64,000 bases of DNA from Marinobacter guineae (GTDB lineage Bacteria > Pseudomonadota > Gammaproteobacteria > Pseudomonadales > Oleiphilaceae): assembly GCF_002744735.1 (NCBI RefSeq), contig NZ_KZ319339.1, forward strand, positions 186,001 to 250,000, in the 5' to 3' direction. The notes under the pieces were generated by a model that saw only the letters and a list, made by a program, of their open reading frames with translations, made no database searches and was not told the origin of the DNA. The position numbers were made by a program, and so were the translations under genes. Position 1 is the first letter of the stretch. The number at the start of each line of letters is the position of its first letter. This document shows, piece by piece, positions 28,220-37,358 of this stretch.

Positions 28220-29825
28220 CCTTAAACCCTGGCTGGATCTGATTTTCAAGCGCCCTGGCCGCCTGATGGTTGGCGGAGTTCTGATTCTCGCCACACTGAT
28301 TTCCGGTATTGCCCTGCTCGCCGTTTCCGGCTGGTTTATCACTGAAACGGCCCTGGTGGGACTGCTGCTGGCCGCCGGTGTTGCCGCCTCCATCAATCTG
28401 TATGTGCCCGGCGGTGCCATCCGGTTCTTCGCGGTGTCCCGCACCGTGTTTCGGTACCTGGAGCGGGTTTACAACCACGATACGGTGTTGCGCCTGCTGA
28501 CGGACATCCGTGTCGCGCTGTTCCAGAGGTTATCCCTGGCCAGTCGCAGCCTAAGGGGTGAGCTGAGCGGGGCCCAGTGGCTTTCAAGGCTGACCAGCGA
28601 TGTTGATGCCCTGGACACTCTGTATCTGCGGTTGATCGCGCCCACGGCGCTGGCTGCCCTGGTTACCTTTCTGGTGGTTGTGCTGGCATCGGTGCTGTTT
28701 GATATGCGGACTGCCCTGCTGGTAGGTCTGATACTACTGGTGGCGCTGGTTATTGCCACGGTTGGTGTCTATCTGAGGACACGGCACCTGGCAGCACGGC
28801 AGAGCGACCGCCAGGAAGCGCTGCGAACTGCTGTAATTGAGCACATTGAAGGCTTTGCGGAGCTGACTGCGGCCGGCAGGACCGGCAAACACGCGGCCTG
28901 GCTTATGCGCCAGGCCCACCAGGTAACCTCTGAGCAGGCCAAGGCTGACACTCGCGTGGGCTGGCACCTGGCAGGATCTCATCTGCTGATCAATCTCTCG
29001 GCGGTGTTTGCGCTCTGGGCCGGTTTTGCCCTGTTCCAGGTCGGCGCAGTGTCCGGGCCGGTGCTGGTTCTGTTGCCGATTGCCTTGCTCGGGATTGCGG
29101 AAGTCTATGCCATGCTGCCGGATGCGTTTGCCAAGCTGGGAGCCACAGTCGCTTCCGCCCAACGCCTGAATCGGGATTGCAGGGCGAATGTAGCCACGGC
29201 TGATGTCAGTACTGTGGATCTTCCGGCCGATACGGCGCTTCTGGCAGAAAATATCACCGTAAAACATGCTGGTTACGCGCCATTATTCACACATTTCAAC
29301 CTTGAGGTTCAGGCGGGGGAGCGACTTGGCATCATTGGCCATTCCGGAAGTGGCAAGTCCTCTCTGGCGGACACTTTTGCCGAGCTTTTGCCTGCACAGG
29401 GCAAGCTGGCGTGTCGGGACCGGGTGTATCTGACCCAGAAAACCGTGCTGTTCGAGGACACCCTGAGAGCAAACCTGTTGCTGGGCTCCCCGAATGCCAG
29501 TGATACCGACCTGTGGCGAATCCTGGAACTGGTGGAACTGGCACAGCGTTTCGCCTCGGAACCGGACCAGCTCGACACCTGGCTGGGCAGCGCAGGCAAC
29601 CGGCTGTCCGGTGGTGAGGCCCGGCGGGTGGCGTTGGCACGAGTGCTGCTGAATCCTGCTCCTTTGGTGATTCTGGATGAGCCGTTTACCGGCCTGGACG
29701 CGGAAACCCGGGCCCGGATTTCCAAACGTATGGATGGTCTTCTGGAAGGGAAAACAGTTGTAAGCCTGGCTCACGGGCCGGATGCCCTTCCGGGCACCGA
29801 CCGCGTGATTTATCTGAGAGGTTGA
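28212..29825 (+). CDS. cydC: Thiol reductant ABC exporter, subunit CydC
   Basis: A 537-residue half-transporter that forms a heterodimer with CydD. Seen: six membrane helices, the intracellular segments VSRTVFRYLERVYNHD and WLSRLTSDVDALDTLYL typical of CydC, Walker A GHSGSGKSS, signature LSGGEARR and Walker B LVILDEPFTGLD. The ATG at 28212 lies inside the end of cydD, so translation is coupled. It ends the cioAB-cydDC cluster; the next gene is convergent. Confidence 0.95.
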   Translation: MRDLKPWLDLIFKRPGRLMVGGVLILATLISGIALLAVSGWFITETALVGLLLAAGVAASINLYVPGGAIRFFAVSRTVFRYLERVYNHDTVLRLLTDIRVALFQRLSLASRSLRGELSGAQWLSRLTSDVDALDTLYLRLIAPTALAALVTFLVVVLASVLFDMRTALLVGLILLVALVIATVGVYLRTRHLAARQSDRQEALRTAVIEHIEGFAELTAAGRTGKHAAWLMRQAHQVTSEQAKADTRVGWHLAGSHLLINLSAVFALWAGFALFQVGAVSGPVLVLLPIALLGIAEVYAMLPDAFAKLGATVASAQRLNRDCRANVATADVSTVDLPADTALLAENITVKHAGYAPLFTHFNLEVQAGERLGIIGHSGSGKSSLADTFAELLPAQGKLACRDRVYLTQKTVLFEDTLRANLLLGSPNASDTDLWRILELVELAQRFASEPDQLDTWLGSAGNRLSGGEARRVALARVLLNPAPLVILDEPFTGLDAETRARISKRMDGLLEGKTVVSLAHGPDALPGTDRVIYLRG

Positions 29826-29845
29826 GAGGCTAACCGGTTGAAAAT

Positions 29846-31087
29846 TCAGCGGGTTTCAACCACCTCAAAGGTCAGGCCAGCCTTGCTGGTCAATCGGTCC
29901 ATCAGTTTGCCGTCCAGCAAGGAAGCCGGGGTCCAGAAACCGCCGGGCTGATCTGCCGGGATGTCGAAAGCCAGGCACACGCCTGCTTCGCCCAGCATCT
30001 TGCCGGTGGAACCGTAACCCGGGTCCTGATCGCCGGTCACCTTGGTAATGATGGTCTTGCCATCTCCGGTGCGGCCCACAAAGCGCAGATCGTAGAATCC
30101 GGATTTCTGGGCTTCCGGGCTCGGGCCTTCGCCGGGCTGGGGCACGAACTTTTCCACCAGCCAGCGGGTCGGCTTGATGGCAGAGGCGGTAAAGAACGCC
30201 GCCAGGCCACCGGTGATGGCGTAAGCAGCCAGGCGCCCCTTGGTACCGCGGCCGGTCATCATGGCCTCGTCGTAGGTGAACTCCTTGCCGTACCGGGCAT
30301 TTTGCAAGGCGTTGGAGCGATGCACCACCCGGGTGTTGATCGCTCCCATCACAAACGGCGCCAGCCAGGTATTGAAGGTTCTGTCGAACTCCGCACCCTT
30401 CAGGCTCGGCTGACGGGCTTGCGAGCGGTGCTCCGGCGGGCAGATAGAGAACGGGTTGGCCAGTTCCTTGCGCAGTTTCGGATCCGCCGCAGCTTCCTTC
30501 GCCACGTTCATCATCGAGGCCACAGTGCCGCCTGAGAACTCCCCTTTGGCAACCTTCACCCGCATGCGGACATCGAGGCAAGGCGCGCCAAAGATCTTTT
30601 CAGCCTCGTTCTGCAGGAACCAGACACCCATATCCGACGGGATGGAGTCGAAACCGCAACAATGGACGATGCGGGCGCCGGAAGACTTGGCTTCTTCCTC
30701 GTAGCGTTCGACCATTTTACGGATCCACTGCACTTCGCCGGTCAGGTCGCAATAGTCGGTTCCGGTGCGCACACACGCCTGAACCAGCGGCTCACCGAAT
30801 AGCGCATAGGGGCCGACGGTCGAGATGATGACTCGGGTCTGTTCACACATGGCCTCAAGGGATGGTTCATCCGAGGCATCGGCCAGAATCATCGGCAGAT
30901 CGTCCGCGGTATCACCGAGTCCGGATTTCAGGGAGTTCAGTTTGCTCTCGGAGCGCCCGGCAATCGCCCATTTCATCGATTGACCCACTCCGTAGGTGTT
31001 GAGCAAGTAACGGGTAAGAATCTGGCCAACGAAACTGGTGGCGCCAAACACCACCAGGTCGTAGGTCGTTTCTGCTGATTTAGTCAT
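29846..31087 (-). CDS. Saccharopine dehydrogenase-like trans-acting enoyl reductase
   Basis: A 413-residue NAD(P)-dependent oxidoreductase of the saccharopine dehydrogenase-like family. The N-terminal Rossmann motif VVFGATSFVGQILTRYLL is followed by GRSESKLNSLKSGLG and the long VQWIRKMVERYEEEAKSSG, VHCCGFDSIPSDMGVWFL block that defines the trans-acting enoyl reductase branch (mycobacterial relatives work in phenolic glycolipid synthesis). A role in lipid or quinone-like reduction is possible but not shown here. It is last in a minus-strand pair with the small membrane protein upstream (34 bp). Confidence 0.88.
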   Translation of the reverse strand: MTKSAETTYDLVVFGATSFVGQILTRYLLNTYGVGQSMKWAIAGRSESKLNSLKSGLGDTADDLPMILADASDEPSLEAMCEQTRVIISTVGPYALFGEPLVQACVRTGTDYCDLTGEVQWIRKMVERYEEEAKSSGARIVHCCGFDSIPSDMGVWFLQNEAEKIFGAPCLDVRMRVKVAKGEFSGGTVASMMNVAKEAAADPKLRKELANPFSICPPEHRSQARQPSLKGAEFDRTFNTWLAPFVMGAINTRVVHRSNALQNARYGKEFTYDEAMMTGRGTKGRLAAYAITGGLAAFFTASAIKPTRWLVEKFVPQPGEGPSPEAQKSGFYDLRFVGRTGDGKTIITKVTGDQDPGYGSTGKMLGEAGVCLAFDIPADQPGGFWTPASLLDGKLMDRLTSKAGLTFEVVETR

Positions 31088-31121
31088 TGCTCTTCCTTAA
31101 TCAGAAAAATCCGTTGGGTAT

Positions 31122-31538
31122 TTATCGGAGGCCAGCTGCCGGTTTTGCACCCATCAGGCGCATGATCACGGCAACGCCAAGGCCCCAGAAACCGTTGAGA
31201 AGAAGCCCGCCAACCCAGGTCTGGGCAGACACATCGAGCCCTTTCAGGGGAAATACCACCAGCATGGCGACTGCAGTCGGGCCTATTGCCCCTACAATGA
31301 CATGACCAAGCCAGAACTTCACCCCGGCCAGGCGCCCGAGAATAAGCCATAAAACCATGCCCCACAGGCCACCGAAAAAGGCCAGGGAGACAACCGCCGG
31401 AACACCCAGCGGCGGCACCGGTGACAGGTTGAATGGTGCCATGGGCACTACGCCACCCAGCCAGAACAGTGCAAACAGGCCCTGGTGAAAGACCAGAGTC
31501 GCAAGAAAACCACTTACAAACGCCTTGAACCAAACCAT
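31122..31538 (-). CDS. Hypothetical membrane protein with four helices
   Basis: A 138-residue inner-membrane protein with four hydrophobic segments (AFVSGFLATLVFHQGLFALF, AVVSLAFFGGLWGMVLWLIL, IVGAIGPTAVAMLVVFP, and a final GLLLNGFWGLGVAVIMRL). I cannot name the family with certainty. The ATG at 31538 has AGGGGAT upstream; the frame extends to 31610 without support. It is next to, and likely cotranscribed with, the saccharopine-dehydrogenase-like gene. Confidence 0.72.
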   Translation of the reverse strand: MVWFKAFVSGFLATLVFHQGLFALFWLGGVVPMAPFNLSPVPPLGVPAVVSLAFFGGLWGMVLWLILGRLAGVKFWLGHVIVGAIGPTAVAMLVVFPLKGLDVSAQTWVGGLLLNGFWGLGVAVIMRLMGAKPAAGLR

Positions 31539-31745
31539 GAACAATCCCCTGTCGGTATGAATAGTCGGCCTTAACTCGTTGATTCTGTGTAGCTCATTGT
31601 GCAACTTCAAGCGATATTAACAGTTTTGAGCGCCGGTTCTACTTTCCCGGCGACACGGGAAAATCCGTCGTCACGGCCAATCGTTTGTCACACTCTGTAG
31701 GGCACACTGGACGGCAGTGCACAGAACGATTCCCGGAGGTTCGAA

Positions 31746-32075
31746 TTGATCACCTTTCTTACGGTACTGAGCGTGTTGCTTGTCCTGTTCAGCGGTTTTG
31801 TCTGCTGGCAGGTGCTGGAGCAGCGTAAAGTGATCGCCCGAATGATGGAGAATGACGATATCGCAGAATCAGATCAAGAACCGGAGCTGGTTATTACGCT
31901 GCGGGTACTGGATCCGATCGCCCTGGCCAAGCGGGAGTCCCGTTCCGCCCGGGTACTTGCGGACAAACTTCCGGTGATGGTTCGCAAGATGGTGTACCAG
32001 GAAGTAATGAAAGAGCTTGAAGAAGAGATGACCGAACGAGAAATCGATGTGGACATGCAGATCGAGTATCGATAG
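31746..32075 (+). CDS. Hypothetical protein with N-terminal membrane helix
   Basis: A 109-residue protein. The first 25 residues are a membrane anchor or signal (FLTVLSVLLVLFSGFVCW); the remainder is a soluble domain rich in charged residues (LVITLRVLDPIALAKRES and VMKELEEEMTEREIDVDMQ), probably helix plus two strands. GGAGG is six bases before the TTG at 31746, so that start is good. The next gene follows after 12 bp and also has a membrane anchor, so they may form a pair. Family not recognised. Confidence 0.7.
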   Translation: MITFLTVLSVLLVLFSGFVCWQVLEQRKVIARMMENDDIAESDQEPELVITLRVLDPIALAKRESRSARVLADKLPVMVRKMVYQEVMKELEEEMTEREIDVDMQIEYR

Positions 32076-32087
32076 GAGCGCAATGTC

Positions 32088-32561
32088 ATGGTCTCTACAA
32101 CTATCGTGTTCGCTCTGCTTTTTCTGGCCCTTTGCGGGTTGTGTGTCGCCTACTGGCAGTTGCTGCTTTGCCGGCGACAGGCCCGAATCCTCAATTCGCA
32201 TCGGGCGGCTGCTCACAGCGCCATCCAGAGAAGCAGGATGGACCTTCTTGAAGTCCGGAATCGTGCCAGACTTCTTGAGGATTCCGTTTCCAGCGGCGCC
32301 AGCGCGGTGGAGAAACTGCACAAGGCCATTTCCAATACCACTTTCGGGCTGATCGATCTGTTTTCGAAGGATGAGGAGTTCCGCAAGACTGCGCGGAAGG
32401 CACGGACAACCCATGACGAGACCAGCCAACAGATCTATCGCACAGTGCGAACCACCAACAAGGCACTTCACATTCTCGCGGACACCCTGATTATCGGCAA
32501 AGCGGAGAAACGCATTGCCTCCCGTAAACGCGGATCGATGCCGGGTGAGGATAGTCAGTAG
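32088..32561 (+). CDS. Hypothetical membrane-anchored coiled-coil protein
   Basis: A 157-residue protein: a single N-terminal membrane helix (IVFALLFLALCGLCVAYWQLL), then a long helical cytoplasmic domain (MDLLEVRNRARLLEDSVSSG, EKLHKAISNTTFGLIDLF) with heptad-like spacing, and a basic tail. It lies 12 bp downstream of another small anchored protein, with AGGAG upstream of the ATG. I do not recognise a family. It is convergent with rlmA. Confidence 0.7.
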   Translation: MVSTTIVFALLFLALCGLCVAYWQLLLCRRQARILNSHRAAAHSAIQRSRMDLLEVRNRARLLEDSVSSGASAVEKLHKAISNTTFGLIDLFSKDEEFRKTARKARTTHDETSQQIYRTVRTTNKALHILADTLIIGKAEKRIASRKRGSMPGEDSQ

Positions 32562-32571
32562 GCCTCTTCCA

Positions 32572-33411
32572 CTATCGCTTTTCGAAGCGCTTGAGGATCA
32601 CGTCGACAGTCACATCCAGTGACTCAAGTTCCGCTGCCTTCTCAAGGCCGGCAGAACTGGCCCGGTATAGATGGGGGGTCATTGCCAGCAGGTCGGCAAT
32701 CGTGTCCCGGTCAGTAAGGGATAACGGAAAACGCACCACCGTTGAGTCGAGCAGCCGAAAACCCTCCGGTACTGCTGTCGCGCTGTCTCCGGGTGGCTTC
32801 AGTTCCGGATAGATGATTTCACGAAGTTCCCGGAGATGGTCGGCACCGGCATCTACTTGTATCAACTGCCCCCCGGCCCTAAGTACCCTGAAAAATTCGC
32901 TGTAAACCGGGAATCCAAACAGGCAAAGCACCAGATCCAGTGAGTTCGGCAATACCGGCAGGTTTGCGTTGCTGCCTACCACCCACCGGGTTTGCTTATT
33001 CTGTTTGGCCGCAGCCAGCACCGCCCATTTGGAGATATCAACGCCAATCATGGCAAGGGTTCGGTCACCAGCCGCGCCCGCCAGATGGCGGAGGTAATAG
33101 CCTTCACCGGAGCCGGCGTCCAGTACCGAGGCAACGCCTTCACCGGGCAGCACCTGCAGCGACAGGTTGCTTACGGTGTCGACGATCCTTCCGTAGAACC
33201 CGGCATTGAGGAACCGTTGCCGGGCCGCCACCATCTCCTTGCTGTCGCCGGGGTCCAGAGTCCGTTTCTTCTGCACCGGCAGCAGATGTACATAACCCTG
33301 CCGTGCGACATCAAAGCTGTGTCCATTCTCGCAACGCCAGGTCTTGTCCCTGGGCGCCAGAGGGCAGCCGTCCAGGGGACAGGCCAACGCATCAAACGGT
33401 ATGGTGGTCAT
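32572..33411 (-). CDS. rlmA: 23S rRNA (guanine-N1)-methyltransferase RlmA-type
   Basis: A 279-residue enzyme of the RlmA/RrmA family. The N-terminal zinc site CPLDGCPL...WRCENGHSFD uses Cys 11, 16, 27 and His 31; the methyltransferase Rossmann domain follows (VLDAGSGEGYYLRHLAG, MIGVDISKWAVLAAAKQN, VLCLFGFPVYSEFFRVLRAGG). In E. coli the family methylates G745 of 23S rRNA using SAM. The order and length match. It is convergent with the membrane-anchored helical protein. Confidence 0.92.
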   Translation of the reverse strand: MTTIPFDALACPLDGCPLAPRDKTWRCENGHSFDVARQGYVHLLPVQKKRTLDPGDSKEMVAARQRFLNAGFYGRIVDTVSNLSLQVLPGEGVASVLDAGSGEGYYLRHLAGAAGDRTLAMIGVDISKWAVLAAAKQNKQTRWVVGSNANLPVLPNSLDLVLCLFGFPVYSEFFRVLRAGGQLIQVDAGADHLRELREIIYPELKPPGDSATAVPEGFRLLDSTVVRFPLSLTDRDTIADLLAMTPHLYRASSAGLEKAAELESLDVTVDVILKRFEKR

Positions 33412-33482
33412 CGTTCGTGTGTCCGGTTTAACAGCCAGGGCTGGGTATCATGGCAGGTATTTTAGGGGCACCCAAAGAAAAA

Positions 33483-33503
33483 GGCACCCTTGGGTGCCTT
33501 TTC
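33483..33503. terminator. Bidirectional terminator downstream of etfA
   Basis: GGCACCC (33483-33489) and GGGTGCC (33492-33498) form a stem with a TT loop; TTTTCT follows on the plus strand and the minus-strand copy is followed by a run of T as well (A-tract at 33476-33482). The plausible user is the minus-strand etfBA operon, which ends at 33521. Confidence 0.7.
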
Positions 33504-33520
33504 TCAAGCCTGTCAGAAAG

Positions 33521-34462
33521 TTACAGAACTTTCTTCAGCTCTTCTTCAAGTTGCGGAACCGCTTCAAACAGGTCCGCTACCAGGCCATAATCGGCAACCT
33601 GGAAGATCGGCGCTTCCTCATCCTTGTTGATCGCAACGATCACCTTGGAGTCAGACATACCGGCCAGGTGCTGGATAGCACCGGAAATACCGACGGCAAT
33701 GTACAGCTGCGGCGCAACGATTTTGCCGGTCTGGCCGACCTGCATGTCGTTGGGAACAAAGCCAGCGTCTACTGCGGCGCGTGAAGCACCAACAGCAGCA
33801 CCCATCAGATCGGCAATCTGCTCCAGCATCTTGAAGTTCTCGCCGTTCTGCATGCCACGACCACCGGAAACCACGATACCGGCACTTGCCAGATCCGGAC
33901 GGTCAGACTTGGCCAGCTCTTCCTTGACGAACTGGGACAGGCCTGCATCTTTTACAACGTCCAGGGTTTCAACTGTGGCGGAACCACCTTCGCCAGCAAC
34001 CGGATCAAAGGCGGTCGGGCGAACCGTGATCACCTTGATGCTGTCGCTGGACTTCACCGTCGCGATAGCGTTACCAGCGTAGATCGGGCGAACGAAGGTG
34101 TCTTCGGACTCCACACGCATGATGTCGGATACCTGGGCAACGTCCAGCAGCGCGGCAACCCGAGGCATGAAATCCTTACCAACGGTGCCAGCGGCGGCCA
34201 GAATATGGCTATAGCCCTTACCTACTTCGGCAACCAGCTCGCCCAGGTTCTCACCCAGAAAGTGGCCGTACACGGCGTTGTCGGCAACCATTACCTTGCT
34301 AACGCCTTCAGCCTTGGCCGCTGCTTCGCCTACCGCTCCGCAGTTCTCGCCGGCAACCAGTACGTCGATGTCGCCACCGATGGCCTTGGCAGCAGCCACA
34401 ACGTTCAGGGTTGCCTGCTTCAGCTCGCTGTTGTCATGTTCAGCAATTACAAGGATGCTCAT
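33521..34462 (-). CDS. etfA: Electron transfer flavoprotein subunit alpha
   Basis: A 313-residue FAD-binding subunit of the ETF heterodimer, which takes electrons from acyl-CoA dehydrogenases and passes them to ETF-quinone oxidoreductase. Seen: N-terminal ETF fold (SILVIAEHDNSELKQATLN), a middle linker, and the C-terminal FAD-binding domain SAGIVVSGGRGMQNGENFKML, then VGQTGKIVAPQLYIAVGISGA and IVAINKDEEAPIFQVADYGLV. The ATG follows the etfB stop without a gap, giving one operon. ETF-QO lies about 1.2 kb away on the opposite strand. Confidence 0.97.
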   Translation of the reverse strand: MSILVIAEHDNSELKQATLNVVAAAKAIGGDIDVLVAGENCGAVGEAAAKAEGVSKVMVADNAVYGHFLGENLGELVAEVGKGYSHILAAAGTVGKDFMPRVAALLDVAQVSDIMRVESEDTFVRPIYAGNAIATVKSSDSIKVITVRPTAFDPVAGEGGSATVETLDVVKDAGLSQFVKEELAKSDRPDLASAGIVVSGGRGMQNGENFKMLEQIADLMGAAVGASRAAVDAGFVPNDMQVGQTGKIVAPQLYIAVGISGAIQHLAGMSDSKVIVAINKDEEAPIFQVADYGLVADLFEAVPQLEEELKKVL

Positions 34463-35212
34463 TTAGATCACCTTCGCTTCATTCTTCAGTTTATCGACCA
34501 GCTCGGCAACGTCGGCCACTTTCACACCCGCCTGACGGGAAGCGGGCGCTTCAACCTTCAGGGTAGAAAGGCGCGGAGCGATGTCGACACCCAGATCGGC
34601 CGGGCTCATGTTGTCCAGCGGCTTCTTCTTCGCCTTCATGATGTTCGGCAGAGAGGCGTAGCGCGGCTCGTTCAGACGCAGGTCTGTGGTGACAACGGCA
34701 GGCAGGTTCAGGGAAAGGGTCATCAGACCACCGTCTACCTCCCGGGTTACGTTAACCTTGTCGCCTTCAACAACCACTTCGGAAGCGAAAGTGCCCTGAC
34801 CCATTCCGGTCAGCGCGGCCAGCATCTGGCCAGTCTGGTTGTTATCGGAATCAATGGACTGCTTGCCGAGAATAACCAGCTTCGGCTCTTCCTTCTCAAC
34901 AACAGCCTTCAGCAGCTTGGCCGCTTCGAGAGACTGAACCTCCTCGTCTGTTTCGACGTGGATACCACGGTCCGCACCCAGTGCAAGGGCAGTACGGATC
35001 TGCTCCTGGCAGGCTTTCGGGCCAATGGAAACCACCACGATTTCACTGGCAACACCCTTCTCTTTCAGGCGAACCGCTTCTTCAACAGCGATTTCGCAGA
35101 ACGGGTTCATTGCCATCTTGACGTTGGCGAGATCAACACCGGTATTGTCCGGCTTGACGCGCACCTTTACGTTGTAGTCGATTACTCGTTTTACAGCGAC
35201 CAGAACCTTCAT
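34463..35212 (-). CDS. etfB: Electron transfer flavoprotein subunit beta
   Basis: A 249-residue subunit that binds AMP and contacts the acyl-CoA dehydrogenase partners. Seen: [20 protein letters not shown] and [17 protein letters not shown] at the start, and the ETF beta signature [20 protein letters not shown] with [30 protein letters not shown] precedes the ATG. It heads the etfBA operon and is divergent from the ETF-QO gene; the shared 417-bp gap carries a palindrome at 35461-35478. Confidence 0.97.
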   Translation of the reverse strand: MKVLVAVKRVIDYNVKVRVKPDNTGVDLANVKMAMNPFCEIAVEEAVRLKEKGVASEIVVVSIGPKACQEQIRTALALGADRGIHVETDEEVQSLEAAKLLKAVVEKEEPKLVILGKQSIDSDNNQTGQMLAALTGMGQGTFASEVVVEGDKVNVTREVDGGLMTLSLNLPAVVTTDLRLNEPRYASLPNIMKAKKKPLDNMSPADLGVDIAPRLSTLKVEAPASRQAGVKVADVAELVDKLKNEAKVI

Positions 35213-35629
35213 AGATTCCTCGTTCTTCTACGATGGGTTTATGACTTGCAGTCCTCACGCGAAGCCTGCCGAAATTCGATGCGCACTAATGATGGAGGCA
35301 ACGCTCAGCAGAATCAATAGCCTTAAACGACGCGTCAGGACAGATGTTTCAGCCAATTCCCGGTATTGACTGGGAATGGCAGTGAGACGATACTAGATTT
35401 CGACTCAAAACACACGATGTTTCAGTGTGCTCTTACAATGCCAAAGGTCAGGCCGGATTTCAAACAAACGTTTGTTTGATTCTTCAAATACGGTATCCTT
35501 TGTTATAAGCAAGTCGTTGAATTCGGCTTGTGGCAGTCGTCTATAGGCAGTTTTACCGGTATGATGGCGACCCAGAAAAACTCGCCTGCGGGCACATAAT
35601 ATCCATTAAAGATGTTTGAGGAGACCAAC
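35213..35629. other. 417-bp intergenic region between etfB and ETF-QO
   Basis: No open reading frame of substance. It must hold both divergent promoters. Besides the palindrome at 35461-35478 I see a -10-like TTATAA at 35503-35508, an AT-rich stretch around 35395-35415 on the etfB side, and GAGGAG at 35619-35624 as the ribosome site for the ETF-QO GTG start. No terminator or repeat seen. Confidence 0.6.
35461..35478. promoter_or_regulatory. Perfect 18-bp palindrome, probable TetR-type operator (PsrA-like)
   Basis: CAAACAAACGTTTGTTTG is identical to its reverse complement and lies between the divergent etfBA and ETF-QO starts. Its CAAAC...GTTTG ends and core fit the loose consensus of PsrA, a TetR-family regulator released by long-chain acyl-CoA that controls etf genes in pseudomonads. 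Nearby 35405-35424 (CAAAACACACGATGTTTCAG) is a weaker similar match. No regulator gene lies next to it. Confidence 0.6.
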
Positions 35630-37282
35630 GTGGAACGCGAATCGATGGAATTTGATGTTCTGATCGTCGGCGGCGGCCCGGCGGGCCTGTCAGCAGCTTG
35701 TCGTGTCATGCAGTTGGCACAGGAAGCTGGCGAGGAACTCACCGTATGCGTGGTAGAGAAAGGTTCTGAGATCGGCGCTCATATTCTGGCCGGTACCGTA
35801 TTCGAGCCCACTGCCCTCAACGAACTCTTCCCGGACTGGAAAGAGAAAGGTGCCCCGCTCAACACGCCGGTTACCCGTGACGACATTTTCCTGCTGAAAA
35901 ACCAGGAAAGCGCCACCAAGATTCCGAATGCCTTTGTGCCCAAGAACATGCACAACCACGGCAACTACATCATCAGCCTGGGCAACCTGTGCCGCTGGCT
36001 CGCCGAGCAGGCCGAAGGCCTGGGCGTTGAGGTTTATCCCGGCTTTGCCGCTTCCGAAACCATTGTTGAGGATGGCCAGGTAAAAGGCATCATCACCGGC
36101 GACATGGGCGTTGCCCGTGACGGCTCCGAGAAAGACGGCTATATGCCAGGCATGGAACTGCGCGCCAAATACACCCTCTTTACTGAAGGCTGCCGTGGTC
36201 ACCTGGGCAAGCGCCTGATCAATGACTTCAAGCTGGATGAAGGCAAGGATCCGCAGCACTATGGTATCGGTATCAAGGAGCTGTGGGACATTGATCCTGC
36301 CAAACACGAGCCGGGCCTGGTTGTTCACACCACGGGCTGGCCGCTGAAAGAATCCGGCTCCACCGGTGGCTCCTTTCTGTACCATCTTGAAAACGGACAG
36401 GTTTATGTGGGCCTGATCACCGATTTGTCCTACAGCAACCCGCACCTGAGCCCGTTTGAGGAATTCCAGCGTCTGAAGCTGCACCCAGAAGTGAAAAAAT
36501 ACCTGGAAGGCGGCAAGCGCGTTTCCTATGGTGCCCGCGCTATCACAAAAGGGGGCTACAACGCCCTGCCAAAGATGAGCTTCCCGGGCGGATTGCTGCT
36601 GGGTTGCGATGCCGGCACGCTGAATGGCTCCAAGATCAAGGGTTCCCATACCGCCATGAAGTCTGGCCTGCTGGGTGCCGAAGCTGTATTTGAAGCGCTG
36701 AAAGAAGGTAAGAACGGCGAGGAAATCACCAGTTTCCAGAAGCGGTATGAGGGCAGCTGGCTATACAAAGAGCTCTACGCGGAGCGTAACTTCGGCCCGG
36801 CTATGCACAAGTTCGGCAACATCGTGGGTGGCGCCATTGCCTTTTTCGAGCAGAACATCCTGCGCGGTAGCCTGCCGATGACCTTCCATGACACCACTCC
36901 GGATTACGCCACGCTGAAGCCGGCCTCCGAGTGCAAAAAAGTGAGCTATCCGAAACCGGACAACAAGCTGACTTTCGACCGTTTGTCCTCGGTGTTTATT
37001 TCCAACACCAACCATGAGGAAGATCAGCCGGTTCACCTGAAGCTGACCGATCCGGACATCCCGATCAAGGAAAACCTGCCGAAGTACAACGAACCGGCGC
37101 AGCGCTACTGCCCGGCTGGCGTTTACGAAGTCATTGATGCCGAGGATGGCAGCGGCAAGAAGTTCCAGATCAACGCCCAAAACTGTGTTCACTGCAAGAC
37201 CTGTGACATCAAGGATCCTGCCCAGAACATTACCTGGGTGACTCCGGAAGGTGGCGGTGGCCCGAATTATCCGAACATGTAA
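35630..37282 (+). CDS. Electron transfer flavoprotein-ubiquinone oxidoreductase
   Basis: A 550-residue membrane-associated FAD and 4Fe-4S enzyme that passes electrons from ETF to the quinone pool. Seen: FAD motif GGGPAG (14-19), FTEGCRGHLGKRLI in the FAD domain, and the 4Fe-4S cluster Cys 494, 519, 522 and 525 (RYCPAG, then NCVHCKTC). The start is GTG at 35630, because GAGGAG lies six bases upstream; an ATG at 35612 lacks a ribosome site. It forms a functional set with etfBA for beta-oxidation of fatty acids and branched-chain amino acids. Confidence 0.97.
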   Translation: MERESMEFDVLIVGGGPAGLSAACRVMQLAQEAGEELTVCVVEKGSEIGAHILAGTVFEPTALNELFPDWKEKGAPLNTPVTRDDIFLLKNQESATKIPNAFVPKNMHNHGNYIISLGNLCRWLAEQAEGLGVEVYPGFAASETIVEDGQVKGIITGDMGVARDGSEKDGYMPGMELRAKYTLFTEGCRGHLGKRLINDFKLDEGKDPQHYGIGIKELWDIDPAKHEPGLVVHTTGWPLKESGSTGGSFLYHLENGQVYVGLITDLSYSNPHLSPFEEFQRLKLHPEVKKYLEGGKRVSYGARAITKGGYNALPKMSFPGGLLLGCDAGTLNGSKIKGSHTAMKSGLLGAEAVFEALKEGKNGEEITSFQKRYEGSWLYKELYAERNFGPAMHKFGNIVGGAIAFFEQNILRGSLPMTFHDTTPDYATLKPASECKKVSYPKPDNKLTFDRLSSVFISNTNHEEDQPVHLKLTDPDIPIKENLPKYNEPAQRYCPAGVYEVIDAEDGSGKKFQINAQNCVHCKTCDIKDPAQNITWVTPEGGGGPNYPNM

Positions 37283-37305
37283 GCTACCAAACAGGCGGTG
37301 AACTC

Positions 37306-37334
37306 GGGGTCAGATGAACTTTTCATCTGACCCC
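37306..37334. repeat. GGGGTCAGATGAA inverted repeat (REP-like palindrome)
   Basis: GGGGTCAGATGAA (37306-37318) and TTCATCTGACCCC (37322-37334) form a perfect 13-bp hairpin with a three-base loop, 24 bp downstream of the ETF-QO stop. The short loop and the GGGGTCAG arms resemble REP-type palindromes mobilised by RAYT transposases. No RAYT gene is in the window. A true terminator follows at 37359. Confidence 0.6.
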
Positions 37335-37358
37335 ACTTTTAGCAGTTTCAAAAAAAAA

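Noticed and set aside
34205..35320. 371-residue plus-strand frame over etfA/etfB
   Set aside because: It lies antisense to two clear ETF genes and has no domain; it reflects codon bias on the other strand.
35690..36649. 319-residue minus-strand frame inside ETF-QO
   Set aside because: Antisense shadow of a well-supported enzyme.
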